From an uncultured Prochlorococcus sp. (lineage in GTDB: Bacteria > Cyanobacteriota > Cyanobacteriia > PCC-6307 > Cyanobiaceae), in the NCBI GenBank assembly GCA_902590775.1, contig CACIYC010000008.1:1-52662 (forward strand): a DNA stretch of 52,662 bases, read 5' to 3'. The translations under genes were made by a program, and so were the position numbers. The notes beneath the pieces were generated by a model. That model was not told the DNA's origin and searched no databases. It saw nothing but the letters and a program-made list of their open reading frames with translations. The stretch's first letter is position 1; every line of letters starts with the position of its first letter. Positions 15,590 to 24,292 of this stretch are shown piece by piece.

Positions 15590-17176
15590 ATGACAAAAGT
15601 TTTAGTTTCAGATTCTATTGATCAGGCTGGGATTGATATCCTGAGTCAGGTTGCACAAGTTGATAAGAAAATAGGTCTTTCTCCTAATCAACTCAAAGAG
15701 ATCATAGGTGGTTATGAAGCCTTAATGATTCGATCAGGGACTCAAGTAACTTCCGAAGTGATCGATTTTGCGGAAAATCTTCGTATTATTGGAAGAGCTG
15801 GAGTAGGAGTGGATAACGTTGATGTAGCTGCTGCAACTAGGCGAGGAGTAATAGTTGTGAACTCCCCAGGGGGGAATACCATTGCAGCTGCGGAACATGC
15901 AATTGCTTTATTGTTATCTCTTTCACGGCATATTCCTCAAGCGCATGCAAGCACAATTTCTGGAGGTTGGGATAGAAAAAAATTTGTTGGGAATGAACTT
16001 TATAAAAAGATTTTAGGTGTTGTAGGTCTTGGAAAAATCGGCTCCCATGTTGCAAAGGTGGCCAATGCAATGGGTATGGAAGTTATAGCTTTTGATCCTT
16101 TTGTCTCCGCTGAGAGAGCTTTGCAAATGCAGGTAAAACTCTCTTCAGTAGAAGAGCTTTTTAAACAGGCTGATTATATAAGCCTGCATTTACCTAGAAC
16201 GCCTGAAACGGAGAATTTGGTTGATATGAAGTTGCTATCAACAATGAAAAGAAATGCCAGGTTAGTAAATTGTGCTAGAGGAGGGATTATTGATGAATCT
16301 GCTCTTGCTCAGGCATTGAAATCTGGAGTTATTGCTGGAGCAGCATTAGATGTATATGCACAAGAACCATTAAATGGTGAGTCACCTCTCTTGAATCTTA
16401 AAAATGGACTAATTCTTACCCCTCATTTAGGTGCTTCTACTGAAGAGGCACAGCAAAATGTCGCCATTGATGTCGCTGAACAAATTAGAGATGTTCTTTT
16501 AGGACTTCCCGCTAGAAGCGCAGTCAACATTCCAGGACTTTCAGCTGAAATAATGGATAGTCTTAAACCTCATTTACAACTTGCAGAAACACTTGGTTTG
16601 TTATCTCATCAAGTGACTGGGGGTCAGATTAAAAAGATAGAAGTTAGGTTGCAAGGAGAATTCGCCCAATATCCTTCCCAGCCATTGGTAGTAGCCACTT
16701 TGAAAGGCCTTCTTTCTAGTGCCTTGGGAGATAGGATAAATTATGTAAATGCTTCTTTAGAGGCTCAAGGCAGGGGGATAATAGTTGAAGAGATCAAGGA
16801 TGAAGCAAGTCCTGATTTGTCAGGAGGCTCTCTTCAATTAATTACATTTGCTGATAATGGAAGTCATAGTTTCACAGGCACAGTTTTAGTTGATGGGGAC
16901 TTGCGGATTTCTAGTATTGATGAATTTCCTGTAAATGTTTCACCAAGTAGATATATGCTTTTTACCAGGCATAGAGATATGCCTGGGATTATTGGGAAAT
17001 TAGGTTCCTTGCTTGGGGCAAATAATGTAAATATTGCTGCCATGCAAGTTGGGAGAAGGATAGTAAGAGGTGAAGCTGTAATGGTTTTGAGTATTGATGA
17101 CCCAATTCCACCTGAACTTCTTACTTCGATTCTTGCTGTAAAAGGTATTAATCAGGCTCACCCCATTACTTTATAA
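15590..17176 (+). CDS. serA: D-3-phosphoglycerate dehydrogenase SerA
   Basis: Oxidises 3-phosphoglycerate with NAD, the first step of serine synthesis. The 528 residues match the long form. The catalytic and NAD-binding domains cover about 1-310, with GRAGVGVDNVDV near 71, the nucleotide loop GVVGLGKIG near 143 and the TPHLGASTEEAQ active-site His segment near 279. An intervening domain follows, and a C-terminal ACT domain from about 455 (HRDMPGIIGKLGSLLGANNVNI) may bind serine as a feedback inhibitor. prmA follows after 24 bases on the same strand and probably shares the transcript. Confidence 0.97.
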   Translation: MTKVLVSDSIDQAGIDILSQVAQVDKKIGLSPNQLKEIIGGYEALMIRSGTQVTSEVIDFAENLRIIGRAGVGVDNVDVAAATRRGVIVVNSPGGNTIAAAEHAIALLLSLSRHIPQAHASTISGGWDRKKFVGNELYKKILGVVGLGKIGSHVAKVANAMGMEVIAFDPFVSAERALQMQVKLSSVEELFKQADYISLHLPRTPETENLVDMKLLSTMKRNARLVNCARGGIIDESALAQALKSGVIAGAALDVYAQEPLNGESPLLNLKNGLILTPHLGASTEEAQQNVAIDVAEQIRDVLLGLPARSAVNIPGLSAEIMDSLKPHLQLAETLGLLSHQVTGGQIKKIEVRLQGEFAQYPSQPLVVATLKGLLSSALGDRINYVNASLEAQGRGIIVEEIKDEASPDLSGGSLQLITFADNGSHSFTGTVLVDGDLRISSIDEFPVNVSPSRYMLFTRHRDMPGIIGKLGSLLGANNVNIAAMQVGRRIVRGEAVMVLSIDDPIPPELLTSILAVKGINQAHPITL

Positions 17177-17200
17177 AAGTATTTAAGTGTTATTAATCAA

Positions 17201-18133
17201 GTGATTAAAACACAGGAATTTTTTTGGTGGAAATTGGAATCTGTTTTCTTCAAAGAGCTTGAGGAAAGTTTGATTTGGAGATTAGAAACACTTGGGATCA
17301 AAAGTTTTTCAATAGAAGAGCTTCCAAATAATTCCTCTGATCAAAAATTAGTAATATGGCTTCCTTCTAATGAATGGTCAGTCTCAGATAGAGCTTCACT
17401 TGAATCCTCTTTATGCTTATTGGTTGAAGTATTTGAGAAAAAGCTTTTAGATTTTGATTGGGAGAAAATTATTGATGAAGACTGGAGCTCCAGTTGGAAA
17501 AAAATGTGGAGGCCAGATCCTATAGGTGAAAAACTTTTAGTTTTGCCATCGTGGTTAAAATTACCAGAATTATATTCTCAACGAATTATTCTCCATCTTG
17601 ACCCAGGAAGTGCATTTGGGACTGGTAGCCATCCAACCACTAGATTGTGTTTAGAAGCACTTGAACGTTATCCACCTACTGGGAAGATAGTTGCTGATAT
17701 TGGTTGTGGTAGTGGAATTTTAGGAATAGCTGCTCTTGCTCTTGGTGCAAAATCAGTTAAAGCTGTTGATCTTGACCCTTTAGCTGTTAAAGCAACCTAT
17801 GAAAATGCTTTAAAAAACAATTTAAATGAAAAGCAATTGATGGTTTCAGAAGGTTCAATTGATTTGTTAGAGGAGCAAATGCATTTTCAGAAATTTGATT
17901 TACTTCTTTGCAATATTCTTTCTCACGTTATTAAGCGACTTGCCCCTGATTTTGCAAAAATCACTTCTCAAGAGTGCCATATTGTTTTAAGTGGCTTGTT
18001 AGTTGATCAGGTTGAGGATATAACTAAGACCCTCTCTTTATTTAATTGGGAACTCGTCGCATCACATGAATGCGAAAATTGGGCTCTAATTTATTTATGC
18101 AAACACACACCAAAGAAAAGCAGTTATAGATAA
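17201..18133 (+). CDS. prmA: Ribosomal protein L11 methyltransferase PrmA
   Basis: Methylates ribosomal protein L11 with S-adenosylmethionine. 310 residues from GTG, the family length. The SAM domain is clear: GTGSHPTTRLCLEAL upstream and DIGCGSGILGIAALALGA for the Gly-rich loop, then the LLCNILSHVI motif in place of the NPPY-like site. The N-terminal L11-binding domain is less conserved. The last codons and stop lie inside the left arm of a terminator hairpin (18117-18159), so the end of the coding sequence also serves as transcription stop. Confidence 0.95.
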   Translation: MIKTQEFFWWKLESVFFKELEESLIWRLETLGIKSFSIEELPNNSSDQKLVIWLPSNEWSVSDRASLESSLCLLVEVFEKKLLDFDWEKIIDEDWSSSWKKMWRPDPIGEKLLVLPSWLKLPELYSQRIILHLDPGSAFGTGSHPTTRLCLEALERYPPTGKIVADIGCGSGILGIAALALGAKSVKAVDLDPLAVKATYENALKNNLNEKQLMVSEGSIDLLEEQMHFQKFDLLLCNILSHVIKRLAPDFAKITSQECHIVLSGLLVDQVEDITKTLSLFNWELVASHECENWALIYLCKHTPKKSSYR

Positions 18134-18159
18134 GCTTTGCTTATCTATAACTGCTTTTT
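18117..18159 (+). terminator. Terminator overlapping the prmA stop codon
   Basis: A perfect 19-base stem (AAAGCAGTTATAGATAAGC with its reverse complement) encloses a three-base loop and runs into a T tract. The stop codon TAA at 18131-18133 is in the left arm. Its symmetry would also allow function on the minus strand. Confidence 0.92.
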
Positions 18160-18232
18160 GATTGGCTTGATTGTTGTTTTTGACAAGATTAAGCCACATT
18201 TGACCCAATACAGTGTAAAAAGGATTCATCTT

Positions 18233-18252
18233 GAGGTAATAATTTTTACCTC
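18233..18252 (+). promoter_or_regulatory. Hairpin in the petF leader
   Basis: GAGGTAA and TTACCTC form a 7-base stem around a 6-base loop, about 32 bases before the petF start. It may stabilise the mRNA or mark the 5' end. No clear -10/-35 pair could be fixed upstream, although a TTGACA is present at 18180-18185. Confidence 0.4.
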
Positions 18253-18262
18253 CTATTCACAT

Positions 18263-18271
18263 CCCCCCCCC
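18263..18271 (+). repeat. Run of nine C in the petF leader
   Basis: Nine consecutive C, followed by a pyrimidine stretch, lie 13 bases before the petF ATG. There is no Shine-Dalgarno sequence between the run and the start. Such homopolymers are rare in this AT-rich sequence and may vary in length. Confidence 0.85.
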
Positions 18272-18284
18272 TCTTTTATATCCC

Positions 18285-18584
18285 ATGGCTTCTTACAAAG
18301 TCACCCTCGTTAGCGAAAGTGAGGGCTTGAATCAAACCATTGAGGTTCCTGATGATCAATACATTCTAGATGCTGCAGAAGAGCAAGGTATTGACCTTCC
18401 TTATTCCTGTAGGGCTGGTGCTTGTTCAACTTGTGCAGGCAAAATAACCTCTGGGAGTGTTGATCAGTCAGATCAAAGTTTCTTAGATGATGATCAGCTT
18501 GAAGCAGGCTTTGTCCTTACCTGTGTTGCCTATCCAACTTCTGATGTGAGTATTACTACTCATGCAGAGGAAGAGCTCTATTAA
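18285..18584 (+). CDS. petF: Plant-type [2Fe-2S] ferredoxin
   Basis: The main soluble electron carrier from photosystem I to ferredoxin-NADP reductase and other enzymes. 99 residues from ATG, the usual length. The cluster ligands are Cys42, Cys47, Cys50 and Cys80 in [10 protein letters not shown] and LTCVAYP. The acidic composition is typical of photosynthetic ferredoxins. It appears to be monocistronic, framed by terminators at 18117-18159 and 18631-18664. The leader has a hairpin and a C9 run but no Shine-Dalgarno sequence. Confidence 0.96.
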   Translation: MASYKVTLVSESEGLNQTIEVPDDQYILDAAEEQGIDLPYSCRAGACSTCAGKITSGSVDQSDQSFLDDDQLEAGFVLTCVAYPTSDVSITTHAEEELY

Positions 18585-18630
18585 GTCTGTTTTAGTCAGT
18601 TTTAAGTTTCTACTTGCCAAGAAAGCTTTG

Positions 18631-18664
18631 ATCGGTCACTCTCTATGAGTGGCTGATTTTTTTT
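18631..18664 (+). terminator. Terminator after petF
   Basis: ATCGGTCACTC pairs with GAGTGGCTGAT (with two G-U pairs) around a five-base loop, followed by eight T. It is 46 bases after the petF stop. Confidence 0.85.
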
Positions 18665-18727
18665 GCTTTATCACATTGCTTTTATTTTTTTGTGAGCTAT
18701 AAATTATTTTCTGGGGGGAACGATGAA

Positions 18728-19093
18728 ATGTTGAAAGAACATGGGAGTGTCTACTCTAGTGAAGGGGGCCATTTTAGTTATAGGGTTGTAGGGCCTTGCT
18801 GTAGGCTCTTTGATCGTGAAGAGTTGCCTTGGCCTTGTTCTCGATTGGCTTGGAGAAGTAAGGAACCAAGTTGGAGGAGAATTGGCAGACGTTTTGTTCC
18901 TGATATTGCTTCTAGAAGATGTCCTTCATATTCTGTGGATATATTGCAGCCAGGTTCTAAGCCTATAAGAACAACTTTAACTTTATTTTCCAGTAGATTT
19001 GAGCCACATTTACAAGAGTGGTGGTATAGCAAACAGCCCAGATCTAAGGAGCCCACTAACTTATATCCTATTTTGGAAGCTGATTTTTTTTGA
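18728..19093 (+). CDS. Conserved hypothetical protein rich in Arg, Trp and Ser
   Basis: 121 residues from the ATG at 18728, which has a G-rich Shine-Dalgarno sequence (GGGGGG) at a good distance. The frame is open to a GTG at 18692, but that start has no such site. The protein is basic, with many Trp, Cys and Arg (CCRLFDREELPWPCSRLAW, RRIGRRFVPDI), and has no membrane segment. A Cys-Cys pair and further Cys could bind metal. I recall similar short proteins in marine picocyanobacteria, with no known function. Confidence 0.6.
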   Translation: MLKEHGSVYSSEGGHFSYRVVGPCCRLFDREELPWPCSRLAWRSKEPSWRRIGRRFVPDIASRRCPSYSVDILQPGSKPIRTTLTLFSSRFEPHLQEWWYSKQPRSKEPTNLYPILEADFF

Positions 19094-19207
19094 TTTATGC
19101 TTGCATGAAACATAAATGAAGATGAAGATATAAAGCAGCATGAGAGTTTTCTCTTCTATCTAAAACAATTTGCTGAGATACTTCTGTTATTAAGCTCAAA
19201 TTCAAGA

Positions 19208-19402
19208 ATGAACTTCGATTATCACGCTGTTGCCTCTATTTTGCATGCAGCTATTCCTTTAGCTGCTGGAGCTGCTGGAGTTGCTTATTACATCGTACGT
19301 TCTAAAGGGGTAGGCTTTGGGGGGGCCCATCTTCTGGTTGGTGCTCCAATGTTTGCAATAGGTGCAGCAGCAGCAGCTTTTTATTACATAACAGCTCCTT
19401 AG
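19208..19402 (+). CDS. Small Ala/Gly-rich membrane protein, 64 residues
   Basis: 64 residues from ATG. Two hydrophobic helices are visible, about 8-28 and 40-61, joined by a short loop with RSKGVGFGGAH. The composition is rich in Ala and Gly, allowing tight helix packing. It ends shortly before a large hairpin array that probably terminates the transcript. No named family is recognised. It could be a thylakoid or cell-membrane peptide. Confidence 0.55.
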   Translation: MNFDYHAVASILHAAIPLAAGAAGVAYYIVRSKGVGFGGAHLLVGAPMFAIGAAAAAFYYITAP

Positions 19403-19430
19403 TAAGTTTGGAGAGTCAAAATATTTAATA

Positions 19431-19521
19431 TCAACTAAATAAGGGGAGGGCAGTGAGCCTTCCCCTTATTTAGTTGAAAGCCTTAGGCTTTCAACTAAAT
19501 AACCCATTTTCTCTAAGGGTT
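19431..19521. terminator. Nested hairpins between convergent genes
   Basis: TCAACTAAATAAGGGGA (19431-19447) pairs with its reverse complement ending at 19477. A second hairpin AAAGCC-TTA-GGCTTT follows at 19477-19491, and a third copy of TCAACTAAATAA occurs at 19491-19502. AACCC and GGGTT form a further short stem up to 19521. The first right arm could pair with either copy of the motif. The array lies between two convergent genes and probably ends transcription from both sides, although there is no long T-run. Confidence 0.65.
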
Positions 19522-19522
19522 A

Positions 19523-20071
19523 TTAATTAGGGTTAAAACTATTCTTGCCTTTGGAAGCAGGAACATAACTTTGATTTACATCACTGCACTTAAGACTATC
19601 AGCAGTTTGACCAGATGCTCTTTCACATAGAGATTTGATTTGAGATAAATCAAGAACTGCATCTGTGAAATTAGTACCATCTACGTTGGCTCCATTGAAA
19701 TAACTTTTCAACAGATCCGCTCCAGTGAAATTTGCATTGGTAAGGTCAGCATTATCAAATCTTGTTGCATATGCAATCACGTTTTGCATGTTTGCTCCAC
19801 TGAGATTGGCATTTTTAAGATTTGAGACGCTGAAATATGAGCCACTTAGGTCTGTGTCTCCAAGATCTCTACCTGAAAGGTCGTATTTGACAAATTCAGA
19901 ATTTTGTAGATTTTGGCCGTGAAGGCTTGTGTCTAGAGCATCTACTGAAGATGGATCGCTTGGATATAAAGCATCTGCTGCAAAAGGACTAACAATGAGG
20001 CCCAAAATTACTGGTAAAAGGATCAGTAATTTTGAAAGGGATCTTTTCAGAGAAGAAATAATAGAGGCCAT
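19523..20071 (-). CDS. Exported pentapeptide-repeat protein
   Basis: 182 residues from the ATG at 20071; the frame extends four codons to a TTG. A signal peptide covers about residues 1-35 (LLILLPVILGLIVSPFAADA), so the protein acts in the periplasm or thylakoid lumen. Pentapeptide repeats of the A(D/N)LXX type run from about 56 to 135 (LSGRDLGDTDLSGSYF, LKNANLSGANM, LTNANFTGADLL), predicting a right-handed beta helix. A C-terminal tail holds two Cys, likely a disulfide. Lumenal pentapeptide proteins are common in cyanobacteria, with roles largely unknown. Confidence 0.82.
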   Translation of the reverse strand: MASIISSLKRSLSKLLILLPVILGLIVSPFAADALYPSDPSSVDALDTSLHGQNLQNSEFVKYDLSGRDLGDTDLSGSYFSVSNLKNANLSGANMQNVIAYATRFDNADLTNANFTGADLLKSYFNGANVDGTNFTDAVLDLSQIKSLCERASGQTADSLKCSDVNQSYVPASKGKNSFNPN

Positions 20072-20139
20072 TGAGGACACCAAAGACTTACGGAAACAAC
20101 CGAACGCCCCTATTCTTTCATGATGTGGGTTTAGTGCAC

Positions 20140-21102
20140 TTACGTATCACGAACTGTTGCATGCTTTTGTATTTCAATTTGAAGGAAATCCTTTGCTAGC
20201 AGGGTATTGGGAAAAATTGCTTTTGCTTCATTTAAGAGATCATTAGGTGAAATAGTGTTCCCTGGTGCATATCTAGGACTCAGATGAGTCAAAACAAGTT
20301 GTCCTACATTTGCTTCAAATGCAATTTGAGCAGCCATTGTTGAGGTTGAGTGCTGTCTTTGATAAGCCAATTCGGAGTCTTCGTGAGCAAAAGTTGCTTC
20401 ATGAATGAGTAAATCTGCTTCTTTAGCTAGTTTTATTGCTGTTTCTGAAAAGATTGTGTCTGTGCAGTAAACAAAACTTGCTCCTTTGCGTTCAGACCCA
20501 CAAAAATTTTTGCCATTGAAGATACGACCATCTTCTAACGTAACTATTTCTCCTTTTTGCAACTTTGAATATATTGGACCAGGTGGGATCTTTAATGATC
20601 TGGCTTTGTCAATATCAAATCGACCAGGCCTTGGCTTTTGATCAACTCTATAAGCAAAAGCAGGAATTCTGTGAATAATTGGAGTACATCTAACTAGAAA
20701 ATCATTATCTTCGAAAAGGATTGTGCCTTCGTGCGCATTCTTCTCAACAGGTTTTATTTGAATTGGGTAGGAAATCCTGGTTGAACTGCTTTTCAGTATT
20801 CCATCTATAAAATTCTTTAAAGGAGATGGACCAAAAAGTTCTATTCCCAAAGTATTACCTGCTAATCCCAAACTTGCTAAAAGGCCTGGGAGTCCATAGA
20901 CATGATCTCCATGCATATGAGTAATGAAAATTTTTTTTAGCTGAGAAGTCTTTAGATCGCTACGTAGAAATTGATGCTGTGTCCCTTCTCCACAGTCAAA
21001 TAACCATAATTCTGAACGTTGTGGCAACCTTAAAGCCAATGCAGATACATTGCGACTCCTTGTGGGTACACCAGAACTTGTTCCTAGGAATGTGATTTGC
21101 AA
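20140..21102 (-). CDS. rnz: Ribonuclease Z (tRNase Z)
   Basis: Removes the 3' trailer of tRNA precursors, needed here because the two tRNAs of this window do not encode CCA. The metallo-beta-lactamase fold has the zinc motif [13 protein letters not shown] at about 61-73 and further ligands in [10 protein letters not shown] and LTHLSPRY. I choose the TTG at 21102, giving 320 residues beginning [14 protein letters not shown], the usual N-terminus of the family; the frame continues to 21177, but the extra 25 residues are not family-like. Confidence 0.93.
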   Translation of the reverse strand: MQITFLGTSSGVPTRSRNVSALALRLPQRSELWLFDCGEGTQHQFLRSDLKTSQLKKIFITHMHGDHVYGLPGLLASLGLAGNTLGIELFGPSPLKNFIDGILKSSSTRISYPIQIKPVEKNAHEGTILFEDNDFLVRCTPIIHRIPAFAYRVDQKPRPGRFDIDKARSLKIPPGPIYSKLQKGEIVTLEDGRIFNGKNFCGSERKGASFVYCTDTIFSETAIKLAKEADLLIHEATFAHEDSELAYQRQHSTSTMAAQIAFEANVGQLVLTHLSPRYAPGNTISPNDLLNEAKAIFPNTLLAKDFLQIEIQKHATVRDT

Positions 21103-21209
21103 AATTAAGGTTTTTTTAAAGGAAAATTTAGATAGTTTAGATTCTGGTGAATTTTTTGAAAACTGCCTTAGAGGCAAATTAGATTCTTATTAAGGAAACC
21201 ACTTTAGAT

Positions 21210-22481
21210 TTGCTTTTGTACAAAGCTCCAAGGAAATTTGTATTTGCTCTTCTCTTTATTGCATTCTTTGCATCTAATGAAAGCTTGGCTGCAAGAGAAA
21301 AGAAAATACGTGTTTTGGTTTTTGAATCTAACAAAATCTATTTTAAAGCAGATAAAGAAAAAACTTTTCTTGTGCAAGGACTTGGTTCAAGTTGGAGGGC
21401 TATAAGGTCTTTAAAGATTCAGTCTGAGAAAGGGAAATTTAAGTACTCTATAAATGGTAATAATTCCAAGTGGTCTTCTCTTCCTAGAACTAGGAAGCTA
21501 TCAATTAAGACTAGAGACCCAAGAGGGGTTTGGTTGGGATCGCGAAGGTATTCAGGTGAATTAAAGATTTTGCAAGCTGTAAATAGTCTCAAAGTTGTGA
21601 ATCATTTAGGTTTAGAAAAATATTTAATAAGCGTAGTTGGTAGCGAAATGCCCAAAGATTGGCCTATTGAAGCTTTAAAGGCTCAGGCTATTGCAGCAAG
21701 AACCTATGCATTAAATCAGTTAAAAGGAAAAGATGAGTATGATGTTGACTCAACAATCGCAAGTCAGGTTTATTTAGGATTAGAGTCTGATACTGATTCA
21801 ACGCGTAAAGCTGTTAAAACTACTAAATCTTTAGTATTAATGTATAAAGGAAGACTAATTGATGCTGTTTTTCATAGCAGCTCTGGAGGCAGGACAGAAG
21901 ACAGTAGTTTTGTTTGGGGTAGATATAATCCTTATTTAAAAAGTGTTGTTGATCATGATCAACAAAGTCCTAACTATTCTTGGAATAAAAAAATAGATAT
22001 CAAAAAACTTCAACAGCTTTTTCCTGAAACGGGAGGTGTTAATGCTGTTCGAGTTATTGAAAAAACGCCTACAAATAGAGTTAAAAAAATAAAAATTTAT
22101 GGACCAATAGGTTCAAGAATTTTATCTGGTAAAGAGATTCGGAAGACTTTAGATTTGAAGAGTACTTTAGTTAAATTCGAAATACTATCTTCTTTTATTA
22201 ATGATAATTACAGAGAAAATACCTTTCTTGAATCTATCAAAGAAAATAATCTTTTAAATATAATAATGCCTGTATCTTCTGAGGTAAATTTTAAATTTGA
22301 TCAATTAGATAAATTACCAAACATACCAGAGATTAATTATTTATTAGTAGAAGGTTCAGGCTCTGGACATGGTGTTGGAATGAGTCAATGGGGTGCTAAA
22401 GGTTTAGCCGAAAAAGGCGCTAGTTTCCGTAGAATCTTAAAACATTTTTATAGAGGAGTTTCTATTACTAATTATTATTGA
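21210..22481 (+). CDS. SpoIID/LytB domain protein
   Basis: 423 residues from TTG. An N-terminal signal peptide (FVFALLFIAFFASNESLAA) exports the protein. The SpoIID domain is clear: VVGSEMPKDWPIEALKAQAIAARTYAL at about 145-171, SSSGGRTEDSSFVWG at about 223-237, and the C-terminal GSGSGHGVGMSQWGAKGLAE. In sporulating bacteria SpoIID is a lytic transglycosylase; in cyanobacteria the relatives are thought to act on, or bind, the cell wall. The insert between the last two motifs is long and less conserved. The gene is divergent from rnz with about 100 bases between starts. Confidence 0.88.
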   Translation: MLLYKAPRKFVFALLFIAFFASNESLAAREKKIRVLVFESNKIYFKADKEKTFLVQGLGSSWRAIRSLKIQSEKGKFKYSINGNNSKWSSLPRTRKLSIKTRDPRGVWLGSRRYSGELKILQAVNSLKVVNHLGLEKYLISVVGSEMPKDWPIEALKAQAIAARTYALNQLKGKDEYDVDSTIASQVYLGLESDTDSTRKAVKTTKSLVLMYKGRLIDAVFHSSSGGRTEDSSFVWGRYNPYLKSVVDHDQQSPNYSWNKKIDIKKLQQLFPETGGVNAVRVIEKTPTNRVKKIKIYGPIGSRILSGKEIRKTLDLKSTLVKFEILSSFINDNYRENTFLESIKENNLLNIIMPVSSEVNFKFDQLDKLPNIPEINYLLVEGSGSGHGVGMSQWGAKGLAEKGASFRRILKHFYRGVSITNYY

Positions 22482-22504
22482 TCTTAAATTTTAAAATAAA
22501 ATCT

Positions 22505-23443
22505 TCAACCTACTGCATTAAAAACAATTTTAGGCTGAATCATTACAGGATCTAGATGTAAAATCCCAATTCCAAGCAGATTTCTATTATTACTAACAAC
22601 TAAAATATATTTACTTGGTAAATTGACCAGTTTATTTTCTGAAGTTGCAATAGTCTTAATACGATTTGCTTTGATAATTATGGCTTGACCTTTACTCCAG
22701 GATGAGATTTCATTAATGGTTAATTCTACACTTGCTAAATGATTCAGTGCTTTTATAGGATTGGTAAGAGTTGGTTTTAAAAAAGCATTTGATTTGTTAA
22801 ATTCTGGTAATGAGATTGCTTTATTAATATTAAAACCTAATGCCTCGGTTCTTCTTAACTCTGCCAATGTTCCACCACAACCTATTCTTTCTCCTATATC
22901 TCTTGCAAGAGCTCTGATATAAGTTCCTGAAGAACAATGTACTTTTATCTTAAGTTTTCCAGTGCTTTGATCCCAATGAGAAAATTGAAGTTGATGAATT
23001 ATTATTTCTCGAGAAGGTAATTTAAAATTTTCTCCTCTTCGTGCTTTTTTATAAGCACGCTCACCTTTTATATGTACGCTAGAAAACCTAGGGGGAGATT
23101 GTTGGATTAGCCCTTGGAAATTATTTAGATGTTCGCTAATTGTTTGTTTATTTAGTTTTGGCCAAGATTGTTTCGAAATAACCTCCCCTTCAAGATCATC
23201 AGTAGAAGTTCGAATTCCAAGATTTATTGTCCCTTCATATTTTTTTGAATTTGGAAGAAATGAAAGAAGTTTCGTAGCCTTCCCTATGGCAAATGGAAGG
23301 ACACCTGTAACAGCAGGATCTAGAGTCCCTCCATGCCCAATACGCTTGATTCCATAGATTTTTCTAAGCCTGTTTACGCAATCGTGTGAGGTTAGGCCTG
23401 CAGGCTTATCTATTGCTAAAAAACCAAAGTCGTTTCTTTCCAC
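22505..23443 (-). CDS. truB: tRNA pseudouridine-55 synthase TruB
   Basis: Makes pseudouridine 55 in the T-loop of tRNAs. 312 residues from GTG. The N-terminal FLAIDKPAGLTSHDCVNRLR and GHGGTLDPAVTGVLPFAIG motifs are typical, and the latter holds the catalytic Asp near residue 42. The central CSSGTYIRALARDIG segment is also conserved. The C-terminal region from about 230 is a small variable domain. It is on the same strand as rpmA-rplU but separated from them by an oppositely directed methyltransferase gene. Confidence 0.95.
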   Translation of the reverse strand: MERNDFGFLAIDKPAGLTSHDCVNRLRKIYGIKRIGHGGTLDPAVTGVLPFAIGKATKLLSFLPNSKKYEGTINLGIRTSTDDLEGEVISKQSWPKLNKQTISEHLNNFQGLIQQSPPRFSSVHIKGERAYKKARRGENFKLPSREIIIHQLQFSHWDQSTGKLKIKVHCSSGTYIRALARDIGERIGCGGTLAELRRTEALGFNINKAISLPEFNKSNAFLKPTLTNPIKALNHLASVELTINEISSWSKGQAIIIKANRIKTIATSENKLVNLPSKYILVVSNNRNLLGIGILHLDPVMIQPKIVFNAVG

Positions 23444-23538
23444 TAAAATCCCTTAGTCATGGTTCAGTTGTTTTCAAATTTATTTAAACAACTAAGATAT
23501 AAGTTTATCTTGGAAATATTTTCAAATAATAAAAACTA

Positions 23539-24282
23539 ATGAATAATCTTGATTTAGAGTCTTTTTTAAAAACAGGATTTGATTTAAGAAAGCATTTAGC
23601 TGAATATCTTCAATTAGATCTTAAGGAACTTGAGAGGAGAATTTCATTTGGGATCAAAAACATGGCTTCTCTTCATCCTATTTCCTTTAACGAAGAAAAT
23701 ATAACTGGCTTTTATGAAGATGAAGTAGGTAATTCGCATCTTTTTGATCTTGCCGCCTGGCATTTAGGAAGTTCTGACTATATAGCTGATACTATTCGGT
23801 TGGAAAAAATGTTTGCTCATGGCAAAGTGTTGGATTTTGGAGGAGGAATAGGGACTCATTCAATTGCAGCAGCAGCTTTAGAAAAAGTGGATCATGTTTA
23901 TTTTGTAGACCTGAATCCTTATAATCGTGAATTTGTTTTAGAAAGAGCTAAAAAACTTGGTATTGGAGAATTGATATCAGTTCATAGAGATTTGGAAAGT
24001 ATAGAAGCAATAAAGTTCGATACTTTAATTTGCTTTGATGTATTAGAACATTTGCCTAATCCTTCCAAGCAATTGTTAAATTTTCGAAATAGATTGACTG
24101 ATAATTCAGTTGCTCTAATGAATTGGTATTTTTTTAAAGGTCATAAAGGTGAGTTCCCCTTTCATTTTGATGATAAAAATATGATAGAAAGTTTCTTTTT
24201 GACTCTTCAGACTAATTTTATTGAAATTTTTCACCCCTACTTAATCACAGCACGTAGCTATCGACCGATGAAAAATGAATAA
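23539..24282 (+). CDS. SAM-dependent methyltransferase
   Basis: 247 residues from ATG. The SAM-binding loop VLDFGGGIGTHSIAAAAL near 97-114 is intact, with VDLNPYNREFVLERAKKLG for the acidic end of strand 2 and FDTLICFDVLEHLPNP for motif IV. An N-terminal helical part of about 90 residues may recognise the substrate, which is unknown. The gene lies between truB and rpmA on the opposite strand, only ten bases from the rpmA stop. Its base composition does not look different from neighbours. Confidence 0.85.
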   Translation: MNNLDLESFLKTGFDLRKHLAEYLQLDLKELERRISFGIKNMASLHPISFNEENITGFYEDEVGNSHLFDLAAWHLGSSDYIADTIRLEKMFAHGKVLDFGGGIGTHSIAAAALEKVDHVYFVDLNPYNREFVLERAKKLGIGELISVHRDLESIEAIKFDTLICFDVLEHLPNPSKQLLNFRNRLTDNSVALMNWYFFKGHKGEFPFHFDDKNMIESFFLTLQTNFIEIFHPYLITARSYRPMKNE

Positions 24283-24292
24283 TATAAATTTT

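Noticed and set aside
21103..21177. 25-residue extension of RNase Z
   Set aside because: Not family-like; the TTG at 21102 gives the usual length and the typical [14 protein letters not shown] start.
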